A stretch of DNA of 37,091 bases, taken from assembly GCA_031256235.1 (NCBI GenBank), contig JAIRQZ010000030.1:1-37091 (forward strand). The letters run 5' to 3'. The stretch is from Christensenellaceae bacterium. GTDB taxonomy: Bacteria > Bacillota > Clostridia > Christensenellales > UBA1242. Shown here piece by piece: positions 8,740 through 17,489 of this stretch (positions are counted from its first letter, which is position 1; every line of letters begins with the position of its first letter). A program made the translations under genes and the position numbers. The notes below the pieces were generated by a model. That model was not told the DNA's origin. It ran no database searches and saw only the letters and a list, made by a program, of their open reading frames with translations.

Positions 8740-9108
8740 ATGTTACAGATGCAAACTATTTTAAAAGTCGCAGACAATACCGGGGCAAAAACCTTGGGAT
8801 TGTTTAACATCCCAGGTAACTCGCACCAAAAAAGTGCGGCTATCGGGGCTGTTGTCGTCGCAAGTGTCAAAACTGCAATACCCGACGGCACGGTTAAAAA
8901 AGGTGAGGTCGTAAAATGTGTAATCGTGCGTACTTGCAATACGATTATCCGTCCCGACGGTACCTGCATACGTTTTGATGACAATGCGGCAGTTATTATT
9001 GATAAGGAAGGCAATCCGCGTGGCACCCGCATCTTTGGGCCTGTCGCTCGCGAATTGCGTGAATTGGGGTATATGAAAATTGTTTCACTTGCTCCGGAGG
9101 TATTGTAA
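8740..9108 (+). CDS. rplN: 50S ribosomal protein L14
   Basis: [26 protein letters not shown]...[28 protein letters not shown]. Confidence 0.98.
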   Translation: MLQMQTILKVADNTGAKTLGLFNIPGNSHQKSAAIGAVVVASVKTAIPDGTVKKGEVVKCVIVRTCNTIIRPDGTCIRFDDNAAVIIDKEGNPRGTRIFGPVARELRELGYMKIVSLAPEVL

Positions 9109-9623
9109 TGAGTATTCGTAGAGGCGACCAAGTAGTCGTAATCGCAGGCAAAGACAAAGGCAAAAAGGGCAAGGTCCTTAATGTCGAAGAAAGCACAGAA
9201 AAGCGCACACACCAAGTCCACACTCGCGTGACTGTTGATGGTGTCAATGTTGTTGTAAAACACAAAAAGGCTCGTACTGCAAAAGAAAAATCTTCGCGCG
9301 AAAAAAAGGCCGCACCGATTGATGTGTCAAATGTCATGCTCCTTTGCAAATGTGGCAAGGCAACACGCGCAAGTTATAAAATCGAAAACGGCAAAAAGAT
9401 TCGTGTGTGCAGTAAATGTGGCGAAGTTCTTGACAAAAAGTACGTCAAAGTAAAAGAAGTCGTAAAATCCAAAACTGTCGAAGAAGACAAGAAGGACGAA
9501 AAGACCGACAAGAAACCACTTGTACGTCGTGAAATCAAGCACGTTGCGGACAGCAAAATCAAGAAACCGCAAAACACTGTCAAGGCTGCAACGACGCACC
9601 GTCAGTTAGGAGGAGGAAGTTAA
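9108..9623 (+). CDS. rplX: 50S ribosomal protein L24 with C-terminal extension
   Basis: [24 protein letters not shown]; zinc-ribbon-like CKCGKATR...CSKCGEVLD; long Lys-rich tail. Confidence 0.95.
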   Translation: MSIRRGDQVVVIAGKDKGKKGKVLNVEESTEKRTHQVHTRVTVDGVNVVVKHKKARTAKEKSSREKKAAPIDVSNVMLLCKCGKATRASYKIENGKKIRVCSKCGEVLDKKYVKVKEVVKSKTVEEDKKDEKTDKKPLVRREIKHVADSKIKKPQNTVKAATTHRQLGGGS

Positions 9624-9624
9624 T

Positions 9625-10263
9625 ATGGCAGAAGTAAAGAAACCAACAGTGACCGCAACGGCAAAACCTGTGGCACCCAAGCCATCGGTAGCAAAGCCTG
9701 CCGTGACAAAATCGGCTCGCCCGCGTTTGCACGAGAAGTATGTCAAGGAAGTTATTCCGACTATGATGAAAAAATACGGCTTTAAAAATGTCATGGCTGT
9801 ACCGAAAATCGAAAAAGTCGTGATTAACGTCGGACTTGGCGAGTACAAAGACGACACCAAAAAATTCGAAAACGCCGTCGATGAAATCGCTCAAATCACA
9901 GGTCAAAAACCAATTTGGACTCGCGCAAAGAAAAGTATCTCGAACTTTAAACTTCGCGAAAACCAAAAAATCGGTGCCAAGGTCACACTCCGTGGCAAAA
10001 AAATGTACGAGTTCTTGGACAAACTTATATCAATCGCATTGCCACGCGTTCGCGACTTCCGTGGAATATCACCGACATCGTTTGACAAGTTCGGCAACTA
10101 TGCGCTTGGTATAAAAGAACAACTTGTATTTCCAGAAATCAGTTACGAAAAAATCGACAAAGTGCGTGGCTTCGATATTTGCGTAGTAACAACCGCAAAA
10201 AACAATGTCGATGCGCTTACGTTGCTTAAAGAAATCGGATTCCCGTTCAGAGGAGGTAAATAA
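9625..10263 (+). CDS. rplE: 50S ribosomal protein L5 with N-terminal Ala/Lys/Pro extension
   Basis: [39 protein letters not shown]...[31 protein letters not shown]. Confidence 0.97.
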   Translation: MAEVKKPTVTATAKPVAPKPSVAKPAVTKSARPRLHEKYVKEVIPTMMKKYGFKNVMAVPKIEKVVINVGLGEYKDDTKKFENAVDEIAQITGQKPIWTRAKKSISNFKLRENQKIGAKVTLRGKKMYEFLDKLISIALPRVRDFRGISPTSFDKFGNYALGIKEQLVFPEISYEKIDKVRGFDICVVTTAKNNVDALTLLKEIGFPFRGGK

Positions 10264-10463
10264 TGGCAAGAGCAGCCCTTAAAGAAAAACAACAACGTGG
10301 AGGCATGCGTAACGGCAAGCCCTGCAAGGTGCGTGAGTACACACGTTGCAGTATTTGTGGCAGGCCGAAAGCGGTTTTGAAAAAGTACGGTATTTGCCGT
10401 ATTTGTTTCCGAGAATTGGCGTCAAAGGGTGAAATCCCAGGCGTAAAGAAGTCGAGTTGGTAA
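10263..10463 (+). CDS. rpsN: 30S ribosomal protein S14, zinc-binding type
   Basis: [38 protein letters not shown] (CxxC...CxxC). Confidence 0.97.
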   Translation: MARAALKEKQQRGGMRNGKPCKVREYTRCSICGRPKAVLKKYGICRICFRELASKGEIPGVKKSSW

Positions 10464-10476
10464 GGAGGATAAAATA

Positions 10477-10923
10477 ATGGCAAAAAGAAACACACTTGTA
10501 ACTGACCCAATCGCGGACATGCTGACCCGAATTCGTAATGCGGGCACGGCACGGCATGAGGATGTCCAAATCCCGTTCAGCAAAATCAAAATGGACATAG
10601 CCAAGATTCTTGCCGAGGAAGGCTTTATCAAAACTTGCGAATTGGTAACTGCGGAAGGCGATGCGGTCACAAAGAAAACCCAAGACCCGACATGGAGCCA
10701 ACTTATAAAAATCACTTTCAAAGGCGACAGCACAAACCGTGTTATCCAAGGGTTAAGGCGCATTTCTAAACCAGGCTTGCGTGTCTATTCTGGCAAAGAC
10801 GAACTTCCGCGGGTGCTTAACGGCCTTGGTATTGCGATTATCTCGACAAGCAAAGGCATTATGACCGACAAAAAGGCTCGCGAGAAAAAATTGGGCGGGG
10901 AAGTTCTCGCCTATGTATGGTGA
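10477..10923 (+). CDS. rpsH: 30S ribosomal protein S8
   Basis: [15 protein letters not shown]...[33 protein letters not shown]. Confidence 0.98.
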   Translation: MAKRNTLVTDPIADMLTRIRNAGTARHEDVQIPFSKIKMDIAKILAEEGFIKTCELVTAEGDAVTKKTQDPTWSQLIKITFKGDSTNRVIQGLRRISKPGLRVYSGKDELPRVLNGLGIAIISTSKGIMTDKKAREKKLGGEVLAYVW

Positions 10924-10931
10924 GGTGAATC

Positions 10932-11537
10932 ATGAGTAGAGTAGGAAAAACACTTATTAAAATACCTGCGGGCGTCCGAGTCGAAGTTATCAACAGCGAC
11001 GACAAAAAAAGGGCTGTCTCGGTCACTGGCCCAAAGGGTGTATTATTGCAAGAAATCAGACCGCAAATCACGGTTGTGATTTCGGACGCCCAAGTCGAAC
11101 TTAAACGTGAAAACGACGAATCGGCGACAAAAGCATTGCATGGGCTTTACAACCGTCTTATTCAAAATATGGTTGTCGGGGTAACCGAAGGCTTTACAAA
11201 AACCCTTATACTTAATGGCGTCGGTTATAAAGCCAACATGAACGGACAAAATTTGGTGCTGAATCTTGGCTACAGCCATCCGTGCGAAGTCAAGGCAAGA
11301 CAAGGCATCACTTTCAAGGTATGTAACCCAGCCGAAGTCCAAAATCTTAATCTTGGAAAAGACGGCATCGGCGCGGTTATCCAAATCTCGGGGGCGAACC
11401 GTGAACAGGTCGGCGCCGCCGCAAGTGATATTCGGGACTTGCGAAAAGTTGAACCGTACCACATGTACGGAATCCGTTACAGTGACGAACACGTAATCCG
11501 AAAAGAAAGCAAATCGGGCAAGGGAGGTAAGAAATGA
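10932..11537 (+). CDS. rplF: 50S ribosomal protein L6
   Basis: MSRVGKTLIKIPAGVRVEV...VTEGFTKTLILNGVGYKANMNGQNLVLNLGYSHP. Confidence 0.97.
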   Translation: MSRVGKTLIKIPAGVRVEVINSDDKKRAVSVTGPKGVLLQEIRPQITVVISDAQVELKRENDESATKALHGLYNRLIQNMVVGVTEGFTKTLILNGVGYKANMNGQNLVLNLGYSHPCEVKARQGITFKVCNPAEVQNLNLGKDGIGAVIQISGANREQVGAAASDIRDLRKVEPYHMYGIRYSDEHVIRKESKSGKGGKK

Positions 11538-11899
11538 TAATAAGGCCAGACAAAAACAAGGAACGCAAAATCCGCGCAAGACGTCAAAGCGACATCAAGG
11601 GTACCAAGGATAAACCCCGTCTTGTGGTCTATCGCAGTTTAAGCAACATTTATGCACAACTTGTGAACGACGACAAGGGTGACACCATCGTGTCTGTTAA
11701 CACCTTGCAAAGTGATGTTGCAAAACTTATCAAAGGCAAGGATAAAAAAGAAGCCTCATTTATTGTGGGCGAACAACTTGCCAAAGAGGCTATTGCCAAA
11801 AAAATCAAGGCTTGCGTATTCGACCGTAACGGATATATCTATCACGGTCGTGTGCAACAGGTCGCCGAAGGTGCGCGAAAAGGAGGATTGCAATTCTAA
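11534..11899 (+). CDS. rplR: 50S ribosomal protein L18
   Basis: GTKDKPRLVVYRSLSNIYAQLVNDDKGDTIVSVNT...FDRNGYIYHGRVQQVAEGARKGGLQF. Confidence 0.97.
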   Translation: MIIRPDKNKERKIRARRQSDIKGTKDKPRLVVYRSLSNIYAQLVNDDKGDTIVSVNTLQSDVAKLIKGKDKKEASFIVGEQLAKEAIAKKIKACVFDRNGYIYHGRVQQVAEGARKGGLQF

Positions 11900-11900
11900 C

Positions 11901-12557
11901 ATGGACAAAGAAACCGAAAAAGAAGTCGTAGAAGACATCACCGCTGAAGTCATTGCCGAGGGTAAACACACATCGGCGGATGCCCTTTTGAAAAGTTCGG
12001 GCAAGGATTTGAAAACCGATGCTAAAGACGCGACAAAAAAAGCTCTTTATCAAAACGCGCAAAAACAAAAAGAGCGTTCCCAACGCGCCGAAGTTGCGGT
12101 AGGTGAAATCCAAAGCAAACTTATCGGTGTTAACCGCATTACCAAAGTCGTCAAAGGTGGCCGTACCTTGCGTTTCAACGCTGTCGTCATCGTAGGCGAT
12201 AAAAACGGACGCGTTGCGGTTGGTAATGGAAAGGCAAGGGAAGTCTCGGAGGCAATTAAAAAGGCCGAACAAGACGGAAAAAAACAATTCCAAACCGTGG
12301 CGATTGTTAAAAACACAGTTCCGCACGAAGTCATCGGACGCTTTGGCACAAGTGAAGTCAAAATAATGCCCGCCAAAGAAGGTCATGGTATCATTGCGGG
12401 TGGGCCTGTGAAGGCGGTTTTGGAACTTGCGGGCTATAAAGATATCACCGCGAAATGCTATGGCTCGACAAATTCGACCAACGTAGTCAAAGCGGTAATC
12501 GACGGACTTTCAAAACTTCGCACATACGAACAGGTCCAATTATCACGTAAGGGTTGA
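11901..12557 (+). CDS. rpsE: 30S ribosomal protein S5 with N-terminal extension
   Basis: LIGVNRITKVVKGGRTLRFNAVVIVGDKNGRVAVGNGKAREVSEAIKKAEQ; start reassigned to ATG 11901. Confidence 0.96.
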   Translation: MDKETEKEVVEDITAEVIAEGKHTSADALLKSSGKDLKTDAKDATKKALYQNAQKQKERSQRAEVAVGEIQSKLIGVNRITKVVKGGRTLRFNAVVIVGDKNGRVAVGNGKAREVSEAIKKAEQDGKKQFQTVAIVKNTVPHEVIGRFGTSEVKIMPAKEGHGIIAGGPVKAVLELAGYKDITAKCYGSTNSTNVVKAVIDGLSKLRTYEQVQLSRKG

Positions 12558-12583
12558 CAAGACCTCCCAACGTCTATAAACTG
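12555..12583 (+). promoter_or_regulatory. Candidate internal promoter at the end of rpsE (TTGACA-17-TAAACT)
   Basis: ggTTGACAAGACCTCCCAACGTCTATAAACTgg overlaps the rpsE stop and precedes an unusually long intergenic gap before rpmD. Confidence 0.4.
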
Positions 12584-12644
12584 GAAAAATCATCGGTAAT
12601 ATCGGCATCGACCGTTATTATATAAAAAAAGGAGAAATACAACT

Positions 12645-13436
12645 ATGGCAACAGAAAAAAAAGCCCCAGAAGGAATGCACATCGTAAAGGCTCATTCGGC
12701 AAAAAACCCCGACATGGACCATGATGGCAAGCCAGGCACAACAAAAACAAATCCGAAAGGCGTTGAAAAAGGCGCTTCGGTAACGCACGATGTCAAAGAA
12801 CATTTGGCAAAGAACCCAGACCGCGACCACGACGGCAAGCCTGGTGTTTCAAAGCCCGCCGCAAAAGCAGCCCCTGCACCAAAGGTCGCAGCAAAACCTG
12901 CTGTTGCACCTAAAGCAGCACCTGCAAAACCTGCAACAAAAACTGAAGTAGCCAAGCCTGCTGTAAAGGCAACCCCCGCACCGAAAGCCACCGCAAAGCC
13001 CGCTCCCGCTAAAGCGCCAGCAAAAGCCGACGCCAAACCTGTCGCAAAGCCTGTTGCGAAAGCCACTCCTGTTGCTAAGGTCGCAGTTGTAAAACCCGCC
13101 GCAACACCTGCAAAAACTGCTGTTGCTGGCAAGCCAGCCACCGCGAAGCCTGTCGCAAAAACTGCAGCCCCTGCACCGAAAGCCACTGCAAAAACTGCCA
13201 CGAAACCTGCACCTGCAAAGGCCACGAAAACCGACAAACCACGTCTTCCATACGTGTCACAAGGCCAAATGACTGTCACTCTTATCAAGTCCACAAATGG
13301 TTGCACCGTCCGCCAAATCCGCACTGTGCAAGCCCTTGGTCTTAAGAAAATCAACGACGCACATGTTCACCAAGACAACCCTGCTATCCGCGGTATGTGC
13401 GCTGTTGTTCCTCATCTTGTAAAGATTGAAAAGTAA
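12645..13436 (+). CDS. rpmD: 50S ribosomal protein L30 domain with ~200-aa N-terminal extension (two DxDxDG motifs plus Ala/Lys/Pro-rich linker)
   Basis: C-terminus MTVTLIKSTNGCTVRQIRTVQALGLKKINDAHVHQDNPAIRGMCAVVPHLVKIE is L30-like; N-terminus has AKNPDMDHDGKPG and AKNPDRDHDGKPG; SD aaaggag. Confidence 0.92.
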   Translation: MATEKKAPEGMHIVKAHSAKNPDMDHDGKPGTTKTNPKGVEKGASVTHDVKEHLAKNPDRDHDGKPGVSKPAAKAAPAPKVAAKPAVAPKAAPAKPATKTEVAKPAVKATPAPKATAKPAPAKAPAKADAKPVAKPVAKATPVAKVAVVKPAATPAKTAVAGKPATAKPVAKTAAPAPKATAKTATKPAPAKATKTDKPRLPYVSQGQMTVTLIKSTNGCTVRQIRTVQALGLKKINDAHVHQDNPAIRGMCAVVPHLVKIEK

Positions 13437-13465
13437 ACTATCCGAACTAATCAAGGAGATTAAAA

Positions 13466-13912
13466 ATGCAATTACATGAATTAAGTCCGCACCCAAAAGC
13501 CAAACGTCCAGCCAAAAGGCTTGGTCGAGGCACGGGGTCGGGCCTTGGTAAAACATCTGGCAAGGGTCAAAAGGGACAATGGTCACGCAGTGGTGGCGGT
13601 GTCCCCGTCGGCTTTGAAGGCGGGCAAATGCGTCTTGCGCGTCGCCTGCCCAAACACGGCTTTACCAACAATTTCCGAAAGGAATACTCGTGCATCAACA
13701 TCGAACAACTTAACGTTTTCAAAAAAGGCGAAGTTGTTACGGCCGAGTTGTTAAAAGAACGTGGAATCTTGTCAAAAATTGAACCATACGGATTAAAGGT
13801 CCTTGGCGACGGCGCATTAACTGTTGCCTTGACCGTCCGTGCCACTAAATTCACAAAAGGTGCCGAGACTGCCATTAAAAAAGCGGGTGGCAAAGCAGAG
13901 GTAATCTCTTGA
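13466..13912 (+). CDS. rplO: 50S ribosomal protein L15
   Basis: RLGRGTGSGLGKTSGKGQKGQWSRSGGGVPVGFEGGQMRLARRLPKHGF. Confidence 0.98.
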   Translation: MQLHELSPHPKAKRPAKRLGRGTGSGLGKTSGKGQKGQWSRSGGGVPVGFEGGQMRLARRLPKHGFTNNFRKEYSCINIEQLNVFKKGEVVTAELLKERGILSKIEPYGLKVLGDGALTVALTVRATKFTKGAETAIKKAGGKAEVIS

Positions 13913-15231
13913 TTAAGACGATCAAAGAAGCATTTAAAATGAAAGATGTCCGCACAAAAATTTTGTGGACTATTTTTCTTTTGCTTGTTTATCGCGTTGG
14001 CTGTTTTATACCGATTCCAGGGATAAGTCCTGCGGCTTTTGCCAAATCTTGGCGTGAAAGTAATGCGGGCGGTTTCCTTGAAATTTTGAACTCTGTCGCT
14101 GGGGGGGCGCTTGCGAACGGTGCTATTTTGGCTCTTGGCGTCGGCCCCTATATTACGTCAAGTATCGTCATTCAACTTCTTACAATCGCGCTTCCTCCCC
14201 TTGAACGCCTTTCCAAACAAGGCGACGAAGGCCGAAGAAAACTTGCGGTCTATACAAGGTACGCCGCGTTGTTCATGTCACTTGCCCAAGCCGTCGCAAT
14301 CGCGGTATCGTTCAACTTGGCAGGGGATTTAAACACCCGATTGTTCGGCGCGATGGTTCCTGGTATAGTGGTTATCCTTATCGTTATTTTGACACTTACC
14401 GCGGGCAGTATGTTTACGGTTTGGATAGGCGACAAGATAACCGAAAACGGTGTGTCAAATGGGATGAGCATGCTTATCTTCGTCGGTATCCTTTCGACAG
14501 GTGCGCTTGCATTTTTCGACAGCATCGTAGCGATATTCACCGACATCAACGCGATTGTTACACCAATTGTCTTCATTGTCACCCTTGCAACCATATTTTT
14601 CTTGATTGTTTTTATCGACCTTGGCGAACGTCGCATCCCTGTAAGTTACGCAAAACAAGTCAAAGGCAACAAAATGTATGGTGGCCAATCAAGTCACATC
14701 CCATTAAAAGTCAACTCGGTTGGCGTTATCCCCATTATCTTTGCGTTCTCATTGTTGAACTTCCCACAACTTATTTTCAGTTTCTTCCCAGACTCAAGCG
14801 CAATGGCTTGGTACTCGAAATGGCTTGGCGCGGGCGGAGATGGCCCTGGCAGGTACATCAACATGGTGCTGACCTCGTTACTTATTCTTGCGTTCAGTTA
14901 TTTTTATGCTTCAATAAGTTTCAACCCCGAAGACGTATCGCGCAATTTGCAACAAAACGGTGGTTATATTTTGGGCTTCCGCCCTGGACCTCCGACTCGC
15001 GACTATTTACGCAAAGTCCACAACCGCATGACATTGTTCGGGGCAATCTTCTTGGCGTTTATGGCGCTTGTCCCGTCAATCATCTTTTCGACAGTTATGA
15101 ACGGCAACAACGCTTTGACAAACGCGTTCACAAGCATCGGTATGCTTATAACGGTTTCTGTGGCGCTTGAATTTGACAAGCAGTTACAAGCCGCCATGAT
15201 GATGAAGACATATAAGGGTTTCTTGAAATAA
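13909..15231 (+). CDS. secY: Preprotein translocase subunit SecY
   Basis: Multi-TM; VYRVGCFIPIPGISPAAF...GVGPYITSSIVIQLLTIALPPLERLSKQGDEGRRKL...ERRIPVSYAKQ. Confidence 0.98.
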   Translation: MIKTIKEAFKMKDVRTKILWTIFLLLVYRVGCFIPIPGISPAAFAKSWRESNAGGFLEILNSVAGGALANGAILALGVGPYITSSIVIQLLTIALPPLERLSKQGDEGRRKLAVYTRYAALFMSLAQAVAIAVSFNLAGDLNTRLFGAMVPGIVVILIVILTLTAGSMFTVWIGDKITENGVSNGMSMLIFVGILSTGALAFFDSIVAIFTDINAIVTPIVFIVTLATIFFLIVFIDLGERRIPVSYAKQVKGNKMYGGQSSHIPLKVNSVGVIPIIFAFSLLNFPQLIFSFFPDSSAMAWYSKWLGAGGDGPGRYINMVLTSLLILAFSYFYASISFNPEDVSRNLQQNGGYILGFRPGPPTRDYLRKVHNRMTLFGAIFLAFMALVPSIIFSTVMNGNNALTNAFTSIGMLITVSVALEFDKQLQAAMMMKTYKGFLK

Positions 15232-15232
15232 A

Positions 15233-15871
15233 ATGAACATCATAATTGTGGGTGGACCTGGCGCTGGAAAGGGAAGCCTTGCAAAATTAATTGCCAAAGA
15301 TTTCAAACTCGTGCATGTCTCAAGCGGGGACATCTTCCGCGAAATGGCATTGCAAAAGACGGAACTTGGCGACTATATCGGCGACCGAATTAACCAAGGC
15401 ATGCTTTTGCCCGACGACTTGGTTGATTGGATAATGATGAAGCACATCAACAAAGCGCACCCAAAAAACGGCTTTATTTTGGACGGGTTCCCAAGGACCC
15501 GAACTCAATCTGAATCTTTGGTTCAATCCATGCACATTGATATGGTCATAAGCGTCAAAGCAACCGCCGAAACCGTAGTTACGCGTCTTTGCGGGCGTTA
15601 TATGTGTGAAAAATGTGGGGTAATACATAACAAAATTTGGCACGACATCTCCAAATGCCGCGAATGCGGAAGCCCGCTTTACCAACGTGAAGACGACAAA
15701 GAAGAAGCCATTTTAAAACGTATCGCAGACTATAATAAACAGTTTGCACCGATTTTGAAATTCTTTCATGGCCTTAAAAAATGCCAAATGTTGGAGATAC
15801 AATCGGACTTGTCCGATAATCCCGAGAATATCTATAAAAAGTTTTTGGAGCAATATGGCAAAGCACACTGA
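15233..15871 (+). CDS. adk: Adenylate kinase (four-Cys zinc lid)
   Basis: IIVGGPGAGKGSLAKLI...HVSSGDIFRE...FILDGFPRT; CEKCG...CRECG lid. Confidence 0.96.
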   Translation: MNIIIVGGPGAGKGSLAKLIAKDFKLVHVSSGDIFREMALQKTELGDYIGDRINQGMLLPDDLVDWIMMKHINKAHPKNGFILDGFPRTRTQSESLVQSMHIDMVISVKATAETVVTRLCGRYMCEKCGVIHNKIWHDISKCRECGSPLYQREDDKEEAILKRIADYNKQFAPILKFFHGLKKCQMLEIQSDLSDNPENIYKKFLEQYGKAH

Positions 15872-16637
15872 ACTTCAATACAAATACGTGCGGACAAGTG
15901 GTAAAATCCTGCACGACACTTTTAAGGTACTTGAAAAACACTTGTTGCCAGGCGTGACCACAATGGAACTTGATAAAATTGCCGAAGATTACATTATGTC
16001 AAAAGGTGGCGAACCCGCATTCAAAGGACACCAAGGTTACAAGTACACTATTTGTGCCTCTGTGAACGAAGAAAGCATCCACGGCATGCCGTCAAAAAGT
16101 AAAAGCCTTAACACGGGCGACATTATAAGTTTGGATATCGGCGTCCGTTACCCTAAAGGCGACCGCCTTTCGATGTGCACCGATGCGGCGCGAACTATGC
16201 CTGTCGGCGAAATAAGCAAGGAAGCCACTGACCTTATAAACATTACCCGACAAAGTTTTGATGTCGGGGTAAAAGGCCTTAAGGCAGGTGACAAGGTAAA
16301 AACCATAGGCCAAAGAATCGAAAAATTTGTTAATGGCCGATACGGCATCATTGATAACTACTTTGGCCATGGTATAGGCCAAACCATACACGAGGGCGTT
16401 CTTATCCCGAACTTTGATGTCGATAAAAAGAATCTTTCGGCGCGTGTGGTTGAATTGACCAACATGAGTGTCCAAGAGGGCGACATAATTTGTATCGAAC
16501 CTATGCTTAACTGTGGTACCAAAGATGTCCGTGTTGCAAAAGACGGTTGGACGGTTATAACGGCGGACGGCAAACTTGCGGCTCACCACGAAAATACCCT
16601 AATAATAACAAAAAGTGGTGTTGAAATTATCACGTAA
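15855..16637 (+). CDS. map: Methionine aminopeptidase type I
   Basis: SVNEESIHGMPSKSKSLNTGDIISLDIG...FGHGIGQTIHEGVLIPNF...CIEPMLNCG...HHENTLIIT; start reassigned to ATG 15855. Confidence 0.96.
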   Translation: MAKHTELQYKYVRTSGKILHDTFKVLEKHLLPGVTTMELDKIAEDYIMSKGGEPAFKGHQGYKYTICASVNEESIHGMPSKSKSLNTGDIISLDIGVRYPKGDRLSMCTDAARTMPVGEISKEATDLINITRQSFDVGVKGLKAGDKVKTIGQRIEKFVNGRYGIIDNYFGHGIGQTIHEGVLIPNFDVDKKNLSARVVELTNMSVQEGDIICIEPMLNCGTKDVRVAKDGWTVITADGKLAAHHENTLIITKSGVEIIT

Positions 16638-16697
16638 AAAGTGCTTGACAGACAAAAAAAAAAAATGCAAGATATTAAACAGTAAAAAGGAGTTCAA

Positions 16698-17135
16698 ATG
16701 AAAACAAAAAGAAAAAGTTTAAAAGACATGGGGCCGTCGGAAAAATCATTGTACTACAGGAAAAACGCTTCAGGTTTTTCTATCGGTGTTGGAGTAATAA
16801 CATTAATTGCGGCGCCACTTTTGCCACTTATTCTTGGGGTTCCATACAAGGATGCGTTTATTGATATTGCAATATCATGTGCCCTTGGCGTGGCATTCCT
16901 TATTTTGGGCATTCTTTTTTTGAAAAAAGATTCCGAATTGTTGGCGAAAATTATGATTGGGTTTTTTGCTTTATATGTAGTTGAAAAAGTCTATCAAATT
17001 ATTGTATCATACAACATGTCTGTTATAATTTGGCTTGTATTCGCTATTATGCAGATTACTTACCTTGTCCAATACTTACGCATAAGAAAAATTGTAAAAG
17101 AGTCGGAACCTGTCAAGACCGAAACTATTAACTAA
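16698..17135 (+). CDS. Small predicted multi-TM membrane protein
   Basis: Hydrophobic ORF with SD aaaaggag and upstream TTGACA-17-CAAGAT promoter-like element. Confidence 0.7.
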   Translation: MKTKRKSLKDMGPSEKSLYYRKNASGFSIGVGVITLIAAPLLPLILGVPYKDAFIDIAISCALGVAFLILGILFLKKDSELLAKIMIGFFALYVVEKVYQIIVSYNMSVIIWLVFAIMQITYLVQYLRIRKIVKESEPVKTETIN

Positions 17136-17216
17136 AACTGGTTTTATTATTCATAAATAGATTAATATGGGTATCCATATAAATAAATTATCGATTATTT
17201 GTCAATAATCACTTGA

Positions 17217-17459
17217 ATGAAAAAAGTGGCTCTTTCTATTGATTCGGTCAGAAGCAAGGTAAAAGAACTTATAGGCAAAAATATAAACATGCAAGTTTGT
17301 CGCGGGCGCAAGCAGGTCAAGCGGTACAAAGGGGTTGTCGAGCGGACTTTCCCAAGCGTCTTTGTTGTGCGCTTGACCGAGGGCGATACCCCAGTGCTTT
17401 CATTGTCTTATTCTTATAATGATATTGTGTGTGGGGAAGTAATAATAAACGAAGCCTAG
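17217..17459 (+). CDS. veg: Veg family protein
   Basis: IDSVRSKVKELIGKNINMQVCRGRKQVKRYKGVVERTFPSVFVVRL resembles Firmicutes Veg. Confidence 0.85.
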   Translation: MKKVALSIDSVRSKVKELIGKNINMQVCRGRKQVKRYKGVVERTFPSVFVVRLTEGDTPVLSLSYSYNDIVCGEVIINEA

Positions 17460-17489
17460 ACATATTTATGTTGTACGGAGGTTTCAAAA

